Shown here: in pieces, positions 1 to 6,096 of the stretch
Layout: the number at the start of each line of letters is the position of its first letter
Position numbering within the stretch: position 1 is the stretch's first letter
Assembly (NCBI GenBank): GCA_947175285.1
Contig: CAMWMM010000144.1
Location: 1-9,849 of the forward strand
DNA: 9,849 nucleotides
DNA from: an uncultured Lachnospiraceae bacterium
GTDB taxonomy: Bacteria > Bacillota_A > Clostridia > Lachnospirales > Lachnospiraceae
Reading direction: 5' to 3'
Program-made: the position numbers and the translations under genes
The notes under the pieces: model-generated
Told to the model about the DNA's origin: nothing
Databases searched by the model: none
The model's input: only the letters and a program-made list of their open reading frames with translations

Positions 1-567
1 TCTTTTATATAGTTCATTGGCTATCATTCTGACGTATGCCTGTGTATTTTTTACATGCTTTCCCGTACTGCCGTCACGGCTTTCGATTAAATTAGCCATT
101 CCAACGATAACCGATTCCTGAATTTTACTAAGACGCAGAGCATCTTCCGTAATTTTTTCAGCCTGTTCTTTTACCATATTCTCCAGATTATGCCTGTATT
201 GTTCCAGTTCTAATGTTTTTCCGACACGGCTTAGTAAAATATCCGGTACAAACGGCTTTGCAACAAAATCAATCGCCCCCATCTGAAAACACTTAACTTC
301 TGTTTCCGCCAGATTGTCTGCCGTTAAAAAGATGACAGGGATTTCTTTTGTTTCCGGCATCGTTTTTAACTGTTCCATAACTTCAAACCCGTCCATATCA
401 GGCATATTGATATCTAACAGTATCAAATCGGGATGATTATTCTCCAGATATTTTAATGCCGCCATACCGGAATTACAGGCTGCAATACGGTAAAACGGCA
501 AAAGAATTTTCTGCGCAAGCGTTAAATTGGTCTTATCATCATCCACAACCAATATAATGTTTTTCAT
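1..567 (-). CDS. Response regulator with REC and HD-GYP domains, 3' end cut by window edge
   Basis: Translating the minus strand from the ATG at 565-567 gives 189 residues with no stop before the left edge. Residues 1-120 are a receiver domain: the acidic cluster D9-D10-D11, phosphoacceptor D52 in LLDINMP, T82 and K104 (FVAKPF) are all present. A short charged helical linker (about 121-145) leads into the start of an HD-GYP domain, recognised by GMANLIESRDGSTGKH with metal-ligand candidate H171; the HD and GYP signatures themselves would lie beyond the window. Known members of this family hydrolyse cyclic di-GMP, so phosphorylation probably controls c-di-GMP turnover in the cytoplasm. A strong GAGGAGA site sits 8 nt before the start. 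It lies 20 nt after bsh, with no promoter or terminator seen between them, so it is probably cotranscribed with rhaD and bsh. No partner kinase is visible nearby. Catalytic activity cannot be judged from the fragment. Confidence 0.9.
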   Translation of the reverse strand, partial: MKNIILVVDDDKTNLTLAQKILLPFYRIAACNSGMAALKYLENNHPDLILLDINMPDMDGFEVMEQLKTMPETKEIPVIFLTADNLAETEVKCFQMGAIDFVAKPFVPDILLSRVGKTLELEQYRHNLENMVKEQAEKITEDALRLSKIQESVIVGMANLIESRDGSTGKHVKNTQAYVRMIANELYKR

Positions 568-587
568 CTGTTTTCTCTCCTCATGCA

Positions 588-1565
588 CTATCCGTTCTGC
601 AGTTTTATCTGTTCCTCTAAAATCAGCGGGTATCTGATTATCTTAGTATCATCCAGATTTTCCAAATTCATATCAACTGCCGTAATCTGATGATTGTCAT
701 ACGATGTATAATAATAAATCCCTTTCTTTACATTGCAGCACGAAGTATAAATCGTAATTTCATATTTCCCGTCACCCATATCACAGCATCCCCGCTGTTG
801 GTCTACGGAGCCTAAAATGTGAAAAAACTGGCTGACACTTTCCGTTTCCGAATCGCCTGATACGGAATTCATCTTTGTAAATGCGACTCTGACAAAACGG
901 GACTGCGAAGACAAATCCCCGGGCAGTCCCAATGCTCCCATACCACGGCTGTATGTCTGCAGTGGAAGTTTATCGGAAAAATGATTTTCCGGCTGCTTAG
1001 GCGACAAGTTCATATAGTTATTCAATGCAAACATCTGCTCCGGAAATGTCGGATTGTTTGTTAAAACACCCGCCGGATTATCATAGATTTTTATACCGTC
1101 TTTTACGGATTCCACCACAATCGACTCATCCGCATCCGCTATTATCCAGTGCAGCTGCGCCACAGGCAGTTTTTCATGTGCCTGTGTATTTGTCAGATTC
1201 ATTTTGTCAAACAGCTTCCTTACTTCTTTTACACTGGCACACTGACTCAAAATCCACGGTATGAGCTCAAACTGCGCCACATTTTCCCTATCCGGCTTGG
1301 CTTCCTTATAATCCGCATTCCCGACAAAATTTAAGCCGGCTATTCCAACGCCTTTTTCATTCACCGCATCATAATAGAGCGGATAATCATCCAGAACATG
1401 CGCCATGCCTATCATTGCATAATGATTTTCCATAGTTCCCATATGACGGAAATGAAAAACATAGTTTCTGGGCGTAATTACCACTTCTTCCCCATAGGAA
1501 AATTCATAATCTAACGTACGTCCAAAATAGAAATCTTTTGTTTTATACGTTGCAGCCGTACACAT
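588..1565 (-). CDS. bsh: Bile salt hydrolase (choloylglycine hydrolase family)
   Basis: This 325-residue enzyme of the Ntn-hydrolase choloylglycine hydrolase family should cleave the amide bond of glycine- or taurine-conjugated bile acids in the cytoplasm. It begins MCTAATYKTKD, so removal of Met exposes the nucleophile Cys2; there is no signal peptide. By my alignment with the Clostridium perfringens enzyme from memory, the catalytic set is complete: C2, R16, D19, N79 (in GLNF), N170 (in LTNNPTF) and R223 (in SRFVRVAF). Asn at the N79 position favours bile salt hydrolase over penicillin V acylase, which usually has Tyr there. The C-terminal half keeps the typical QFFHIL and KGIYYYTSYDN segments, and the length is normal for the family (about 315-330). 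Its AGGAGAT site (1573-1579) directly abuts the rhaD stop codon, suggesting translational coupling. Taurine versus glycine preference cannot be predicted. It could be another N-acyl amidase, but the match is strong throughout. Confidence 0.93.
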   Translation of the reverse strand: MCTAATYKTKDFYFGRTLDYEFSYGEEVVITPRNYVFHFRHMGTMENHYAMIGMAHVLDDYPLYYDAVNEKGVGIAGLNFVGNADYKEAKPDRENVAQFELIPWILSQCASVKEVRKLFDKMNLTNTQAHEKLPVAQLHWIIADADESIVVESVKDGIKIYDNPAGVLTNNPTFPEQMFALNNYMNLSPKQPENHFSDKLPLQTYSRGMGALGLPGDLSSQSRFVRVAFTKMNSVSGDSETESVSQFFHILGSVDQQRGCCDMGDGKYEITIYTSCCNVKKGIYYYTSYDNHQITAVDMNLENLDDTKIIRYPLILEEQIKLQNG

Positions 1566-1579
1566 AAGCGCATCTCCTT

Positions 1580-2428
1580 TTATTCATTGATTATTTTGTC
1601 CTTTTTTTCAAATAAAAATTTCTCCGGCAGTTCCACATGAAAAGCTTTCCCGACTGCCCTGAAATTATCCGGCGTGATTGTCTGCAATTTTCTCGGCGAT
1701 ACGGAATAAATTTTAATCAGAATTTCCGCCGATTTCTCAACCGTATGGAGCAGACCGAATGTCAAATCAAAATCCTCTCCGGAACAGAACATGCCATGAT
1801 GCGCCCAGACAGCCACATCATACTGCTCCATCAATTTGCTTGTTGCGACCGCAATATCTCTTCCTCCCGGAACCATCCAGTCAACAACGCCTACACCCTG
1901 CGGGAAAACAACCGGGCATTCCGTAGCCGCTTCCCATAGTTCCCTTGTAAAAATGACATCATCTAACGGCAGGATGAAAGTAAGCGCAATGATATTCGTC
2001 GTATGCGCATGGTAAATAACACGGTGCCTGCCGTCTGTCACACGCTTTTTTACTTCATGATTCATCAGATGGGACGGCAGTTCGCTTGTCGGCACGCCGC
2101 CCTCTACCAGCCCCCAGCGCAGACGGTAATTTTCTCCCTTATCATCCAGTTCTATAATCGCAATACACGCTTCCGGATCCACAATAATATTCCGGAAATA
2201 TTTCCCGCTTCCCGTTACCAGAAAATACTCTCCGGCAAGTCCCGGAACACTTACACCAATGGACGTCCACTCGCCATTATCGCTAAGCCTTGTCTTAATG
2301 CCCTCTACTTCCTCCGGTTTTAAACGATAGGATAAATTACCTCCGTTTCTCTCATGCCATCCCTGTTGAAATCCGTCGTCCGCCATCTTAATAAATCCGC
2401 GGACAAATTTTGTATCTAATATTCTCAT
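1580..2428 (-). CDS. rhaD: L-rhamnulose-1-phosphate aldolase
   Basis: This 282-residue class II aldolase (aldolase II/AraD-like fold) should split L-rhamnulose 1-phosphate into dihydroxyacetone phosphate and L-lactaldehyde, the last committed step of L-rhamnose breakdown in the cytoplasm. It resembles E. coli RhaD (274 aa) along its whole length: the N-terminal GWHERNGGNLSYRL segment, the phosphate-binding VTGSGKYFRN loop (71-80), catalytic E116 in PTSELPSH, zinc ligands H140 and H142 in YHAHTTN, and H211 in the AHHG motif. A central TECPVVFPQGVG segment and the C-terminal EKSAEILIKIYS helix also match. It is the first gene after an extended -10 promoter, with an AGGGGG ribosome site about 6 nt before the ATG, and it runs straight into bsh with a 14-nt gap. 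Rhamnose isomerase and rhamnulokinase genes, the usual neighbours, are absent from this window. A related aldolase acting on fuculose-1-phosphate is less likely because those are shorter (about 215 aa). Confidence 0.94.
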   Translation of the reverse strand: MRILDTKFVRGFIKMADDGFQQGWHERNGGNLSYRLKPEEVEGIKTRLSDNGEWTSIGVSVPGLAGEYFLVTGSGKYFRNIIVDPEACIAIIELDDKGENYRLRWGLVEGGVPTSELPSHLMNHEVKKRVTDGRHRVIYHAHTTNIIALTFILPLDDVIFTRELWEAATECPVVFPQGVGVVDWMVPGGRDIAVATSKLMEQYDVAVWAHHGMFCSGEDFDLTFGLLHTVEKSAEILIKIYSVSPRKLQTITPDNFRAVGKAFHVELPEKFLFEKKDKIINE

Positions 2429-2460
2429 GGTATACCCCCTCTTTTTATTCGTTCTATCCT

Positions 2461-2469
2461 ATTATAACA
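2461..2469 (-). promoter_or_regulatory. Extended -10 promoter for rhaD-bsh-REC/HD-GYP unit
   Basis: Read on the minus strand this is TGTTATAAT, a perfect TATAAT -10 hexamer (2461-2466) preceded by the TGn extension. The position 17 nt further upstream (plus coordinates 2484-2489, CTTTTC) is a poor -35, as is common for extended -10 promoters. Transcription would begin near 2454, leaving a leader of about 25 nt, too short for a riboswitch. The assignment is by motif only. Confidence 0.65.
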
Positions 2470-2500
2470 CATATTTCCACCATGAAAAGCAGAAAAAGGC

Positions 2501-2528
2501 TTGCAAAAGCTCCAAAATCCCGTATGAT
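2501..2528 (+). promoter_or_regulatory. Probable promoter of the chemoreceptor gene
   Basis: TTGCAA (2501-2506) and TATGAT (2523-2528) are separated by 16 nt and resemble vegetative -35 and -10 boxes. The start of transcription would fall near 2535, about 37 nt before the ATG at 2572; an AAAGAGGA ribosome site lies at 2557-2564. The GATAA at 2526-2530 also fits the end of a sigma-28 (flagellar) -10 element, and chemoreceptor genes are often sigma-28 dependent, but the matching -35 (CAAAAGCT) agrees at only about half its positions. The sigma factor is therefore undecided. Confidence 0.45.
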
Positions 2529-2571
2529 AAAAGTAGGATTTAAATCTTAAGAAAGCAAAGAGGATATGTGA

Positions 2572-3927
2572 ATGGCAATCAAAAAAGGAAAAACAGCCCT
2601 TATGCGGGCTGTCTCAGAACTACAAGATACCGACTACTCCAAAGCCCCTGAACTTAACAAAATCTACACAAGGCTTTTCCGCGGCCGAAAACAATTTGCG
2701 GAAGTCTTTGAAAAAAACATCAAAGCCGTCATGCAAATCAGTTCGCTTGATTTGACAATGCAGCATCAGACAGAAAAAATAATGGATATTTCCCGCAAGG
2801 TCACCAATGCAACGGAAACAATCTTCGGAGCGTCTTCCGGGAGTGCAAGAGCAAATAACCAGCATGAAGAACTTACCAATACCATTATTGAAGTCTCCGG
2901 CGCTACTGATGAAGTTTACCGTAAAATAGAAGCCGGTCAGAATGAACTGACGCATATCAGGGATTTGTCCGACCAAACCATTGCCATTTCCCGCGAAATG
3001 CAAAGTGATATGGATAAATTAGTAGATATTATCAATCAAATCAATAATATCATATCGGGAATTGATTCTATTTCCTTACAGACCAATATTCTGGCGTTGA
3101 ATGCTTCCGTAGAAGCTGCAAGAGCCGGCGAAGCGGGAAAAGGATTTTCTGTTGTAGCAAGTGAAATCAGAACGCTTGCCGAAGAAACACAGAACCTGAC
3201 AAAAAACATGAGTACTTTCGTAGAAAGTATGAAACTGGCCTCCGAAAAAAGCGTTAACAGTTCTACAAATACCATTCAGTCGCTGAGCGCTATGGCGGAT
3301 GGCATCAATAACGTATGGGAATTAAATGATGAAAGCAAACGCTATGTTTCGCAAGTAAATGAATCCATCAGTTCCATCGCCGCCGTAAGCGAGGAAATCA
3401 GCGCTTCCATGACAGAAATGAGAAGCCAGTTAAAAGACAGTTCTGATTTTATGTGTCAAGTCGGACAGGAACTGCAGAAAGCTTCCGAACCGGTGATTGA
3501 TATCGAAAAAACTCTGGATGAATCCGTAAAACAGATGGGCGACATGACGCAGGATGCTTTCTTCCATTTAAAATCGGAGGAGTTCGCCCAATATGTGAAA
3601 AATGCGATTTCCTCTCATCACACATGGTTAGGAAACCTGAAAAAAATGGTAGACGAAAGAACCGTCACCCCATTACAGTTAGATTCCTCCAAATGCGGAT
3701 TCGGACATTTCTATTATGCCATGACACCCAATATCCCCGGTGTCTTACCGCTATGGGAGGGGCTTGGACCCAAGCACCAAAAATTCCATACATATGGAGC
3801 GGCTGTTATCAGAGCCCTCAATAACGGCTCCTATTCAGAAGCGAAGCAGATATATTATGAAGCTGAAAACTTTTCAAAGAGTCTGATTTCTGATTTGGAG
3901 AAGATATTACAGCTTGCAAATAATTAG
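2572..3927 (+). CDS. Soluble methyl-accepting chemotaxis protein with C-terminal CZB zinc-binding domain
   Basis: This 451-residue protein has no signal peptide or hydrophobic segment, so it is a cytoplasmic chemoreceptor. Residues 1-100 are mostly helical and carry no recognisable ligand-binding domain. The signalling coiled coil spans about 105-325, with the highly conserved hairpin tip around 164-203 ([20 protein letters not shown], then [20 protein letters not shown]) that binds CheA and CheW; Q/E-rich flanks are likely methylation sites. Residues about 335-450 form a CZB domain: H349 or H350 in SSHHTWL, C375 in KCGFGHFYY, then H402 and H406 in GPKHQKFH give the expected three-His, one-Cys zinc site. 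Studied CZB proteins respond to zinc or to oxidants such as hypochlorous acid through this cysteine; whether that holds here is inference. It is transcribed divergently from rhaD and ends at its own terminator. No other chemotaxis gene is in the window. Confidence 0.93.
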   Translation: MAIKKGKTALMRAVSELQDTDYSKAPELNKIYTRLFRGRKQFAEVFEKNIKAVMQISSLDLTMQHQTEKIMDISRKVTNATETIFGASSGSARANNQHEELTNTIIEVSGATDEVYRKIEAGQNELTHIRDLSDQTIAISREMQSDMDKLVDIINQINNIISGIDSISLQTNILALNASVEAARAGEAGKGFSVVASEIRTLAEETQNLTKNMSTFVESMKLASEKSVNSSTNTIQSLSAMADGINNVWELNDESKRYVSQVNESISSIAAVSEEISASMTEMRSQLKDSSDFMCQVGQELQKASEPVIDIEKTLDESVKQMGDMTQDAFFHLKSEEFAQYVKNAISSHHTWLGNLKKMVDERTVTPLQLDSSKCGFGHFYYAMTPNIPGVLPLWEGLGPKHQKFHTYGAAVIRALNNGSYSEAKQIYYEAENFSKSLISDLEKILQLANN

Positions 3928-3940
3928 ATTTTAAAGATAT

Positions 3941-3994
3941 GAGGTTGGGCAAGATGAACCCCGTTTTGTTCATTATGCCCAGCCTCTGTTTTTT
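3941..3994 (+). terminator. Rho-independent terminator after the chemoreceptor gene
   Basis: A long hairpin runs from 3941 to 3986. The outer arms GAGGTTGGGCA and TGCCCAGCCTC pair with one G-U wobble, and inner arms ATGAAC and GTTCAT close a CCCGTTTT loop. On the plus strand it is followed by TGTTTTTT (3987-3994). On the minus strand the following sequence is ATATCTTTAAAATC, a poor T tract, so it may stop GH30 transcripts only partly. The T run overlaps the GH30 stop codon (3993-3995). Confidence 0.88.
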
Positions 3995-5336
3995 AATAGA
4001 GAACCGTGGCAATGGAATCCGGCTCTGCCACAATCTTCGCCATTTTATCTTCTATGCGGATATTCACTGCGATATCATGGTGTGTTCTGTTCAAAAGCAC
4101 AGCCACTAATTCACCATCGGGATTTGCAAATGCCGTTGCTTCCAGTTCATCTGAATAACTGGTGATTCCGATGCGAACCGCCCCCGGCTTGATAAAGTGG
4201 GTAAAATGCCATAAATAGTCCGCTGTATTTCTTCTTATTAATTCCTTCTTTTTCGTATCATACAAAAACGGTGCATCACAAAAATTCCCTGCGTGATTCG
4301 GTCCGCCCTTTTCATCCAGAACTATATTCCAGTCATAGAATGCGTTCATGCCGTGATTCATATTTCCAATCATATCGTGCGCATATTTCTGTGCATTTTT
4401 CAAACAATCATCTGCCGGAAAATTGCGATATTCAATACATGCTTCCGACAGAATCAATTTCTTATCCGGAAACTTATCATGAATCATACTAAGCGCCTCA
4501 AAGTGATCCCCACTATACCAGTGGAATGCAATACCTGTTATCATATGATCCGTTGTTTCATCAATAATTTCACAGGCTCTTTCATATGCACGTTCCTTAT
4601 TATGATCCCAGATAAATACCTCTACATCCGTAAGCCGGTTCTCCTGTAATGCAGGCCACATATAATCCCGCAAAAATTCTTTTTCCTGCTTTGCGGTATA
4701 GATACAGGAATCCCATGTCTGAACCGCTTTCGGCTCATTCTGTAAGCTAATGCGTTTAATCAGATACCCTCGTTTTTTGTATTCCTTAATATACCGACAG
4801 ATATAATTTGCCCACACCTGTTTATATTCCTGCTTCAACTCTCCGCCATAATTTCTCTCTCCACTGCTTTTCATATATGCAGGCGGACTCCATGGCGTAA
4901 GCATAATCTCTAACTCACCCCCATATACTTTTTGCGCGTCGTTTAAAAGAGGAAAGATATTTTTTTCCACTCTCTCAAGCTGAAATCCTGCAAATTCTTT
5001 ATCTGCTGCCTCTCTTACTGCCTCATAATGCCCAAGAGAAAAATCACAGCTGTCAATTGGAATGCGTACCATGCGATAACGCATCTTATCCGGCTGAAAA
5101 TACGCATGAAGCATCTCTTTTCTTTGCTCCGCGCTCATTTGCTGATAAATATATCCTGCCGACTCCGTCAATGCTCCTCCAAATCCCTCAAAAACCTGAT
5201 AAGTCACAGAAGGATATAGATTGAGAAGGCAGTTTTCCTCTCCGTCATCCGGAATAAATTCCACCTCTTTTTTCTGGCAACATCTCTCATTTCCTTTATA
5301 TGATGTAGCAATATACTGTAATTTCGTTTTATCCAT
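3993..5336 (-). CDS. Glycoside hydrolase family 30, cytoplasmic
   Basis: This 447-residue enzyme fits GH30 (glucosylceramidase-like clan A retaining hydrolases). The family's N-terminal FEGFGGALTESAGY signature is at 49-62, followed by RIPIDSCDFS, LTPWSPPAYMKSSG and the acid/base motif SLQNEP with E201. The nucleophile is E298 in LILSEACIEY, which parallels the SEAC of human glucocerebrosidase. The catalytic barrel covers about 45-390, and strands from both termini (ending PDSIATVLY) form the usual side beta-domain. There is no signal peptide, so it should act on an imported glycoside. It is the last gene of the transporter operon, 28 nt after the AraC-type regulator, with an AGGAGG site at 5347-5352. 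GH30 members act on beta-glucosides, beta-1,6-glucan, xylans, fucosides or galactans; the sequence does not let me choose. The annotation name 'glucosylceramidase' should not be taken as a substrate claim. Confidence 0.9.
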   Translation of the reverse strand: MDKTKLQYIATSYKGNERCCQKKEVEFIPDDGEENCLLNLYPSVTYQVFEGFGGALTESAGYIYQQMSAEQRKEMLHAYFQPDKMRYRMVRIPIDSCDFSLGHYEAVREAADKEFAGFQLERVEKNIFPLLNDAQKVYGGELEIMLTPWSPPAYMKSSGERNYGGELKQEYKQVWANYICRYIKEYKKRGYLIKRISLQNEPKAVQTWDSCIYTAKQEKEFLRDYMWPALQENRLTDVEVFIWDHNKERAYERACEIIDETTDHMITGIAFHWYSGDHFEALSMIHDKFPDKKLILSEACIEYRNFPADDCLKNAQKYAHDMIGNMNHGMNAFYDWNIVLDEKGGPNHAGNFCDAPFLYDTKKKELIRRNTADYLWHFTHFIKPGAVRIGITSYSDELEATAFANPDGELVAVLLNRTHHDIAVNIRIEDKMAKIVAEPDSIATVLY

Positions 5337-5364
5337 ATAATCTCATCCTCCTGACATTTTACTC

Positions 5365-6096
5365 TTAATTTAGCTTGCGATACGCTGAAGGCGGCTGTCC
5401 CTTGATTCGCTTAAAAACCTTGGAAAAATATTTTTCATCGTTGAATCCTACCTTGTATGCAATTTCATAGGTTTTTAAAAAATTTTGTTGTAAATAAGTA
5501 CAGGCATGTTCAATGCGAATCTCATTAAGATAATCCACAAAACCTTTTGCTAGCTGTTTTTGGAAAAGTGTAGACATATACCCCGCGGAAACACCAACTT
5601 TCTGTGCCACATCTGTCAGCATTAAATTCTCATAATAATGCTCCTCTATATATTCCTTTGCCAATTCTACCAGACGGTTTTTCTCTTCCATCTGTTTTTC
5701 CTCAATGCTTTCCTGCGCACCAAACAATTCATCTGCAACCCGGTTCAACATTTGCAGAATGTCAGAAGAACGCACCGGTTTTAATAAATATTCTTTTGCC
5801 CCCAGACGCAATGCCTGCTGACAATATTTAAACTCATCATACCCGCTTAATATCATCGTATATGGTAAGATATCTGCACGTTTAGCTTCCTGCATAACTT
5901 CTATACCATCTAAAAGAGGCATTTGCACATCCAGAAACATAATATCCGGTTTATCCCGGAATATAATATCCACAGCTTCCTGCCCGTTAGCGGCAAGATA
6001 TATCTTATCAAAACGGTCTGTATGTAATTGTATATATTTGGCAATTCCGTTGCGAATCGTATCTTCATCATCTGCAATCAATAATTTGATGCTCAT
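5365..6096 (-). CDS. YesN-type response regulator, REC plus AraC DNA-binding domain
   Basis: This 243-residue protein pairs a receiver domain with a C-terminal AraC/XylS double helix-turn-helix. In the receiver, D9, D10 and E11 form the acidic pocket, D56 in FLDVQMP is the phosphoacceptor, and S84 and K106 (LLKPV) complete the switch. After a helical linker (about 125-145), residues 146-243 carry the two helix-turn-helices, the first in LTDVAQKVGVSAGYMSTLFQ and the second in the classic AYKVGFNDEKYFSKVFKR segment, ending GQPPSAYRKLN. It is shorter than many YesN proteins because the middle region is minimal. Its start lies 29 nt inside the 3' end of the sensor kinase gene, with an AAAGGAGA site at 6106-6113 in that coding region, so the pair is translationally coupled. 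The expected role is activating this transporter-GH30 operon; the target promoter would be upstream of the binding-protein gene, outside the window. Confidence 0.94.
   Translation of the reverse strand: MSIKLLIADDEDTIRNGIAKYIQLHTDRFDKIYLAANGQEAVDIIFRDKPDIMFLDVQMPLLDGIEVMQEAKRADILPYTMILSGYDEFKYCQQALRLGAKEYLLKPVRSSDILQMLNRVADELFGAQESIEEKQMEEKNRLVELAKEYIEEHYYENLMLTDVAQKVGVSAGYMSTLFQKQLAKGFVDYLNEIRIEHACTYLQQNFLKTYEIAYKVGFNDEKYFSKVFKRIKGQPPSAYRKLN

Noticed and set aside
1637..2323. Plus-strand open frames opposite rhaD
   Set aside because: They are antisense to a full-length aldolase with all metal ligands; their compositions look random and none has a family signature.
2429..2460. Riboswitch or structured leader ahead of rhaD
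   Set aside because: The likely leader is only about 25 nt with no stable fold seen.
2500..2516. Possible catabolite-response (cre) site on the plus strand, TTGCAAAAGCTCCAA
   Set aside because: It misses two invariant positions of the cre consensus, including the central C, and overlaps the -35 region by chance as plausibly as by design.
4271..4649. Open frames on the plus strand within the GH30 gene
   Set aside because: They lie wholly antisense to a gene with intact catalytic motifs, show no recognisable protein character, and are shadows of its codon pattern.
5337..5364. Separate promoter for GH30 in the gap after the regulator gene
   Set aside because: The 28-nt gap holds the ribosome site and no -10/-35 pair that I could recognise.
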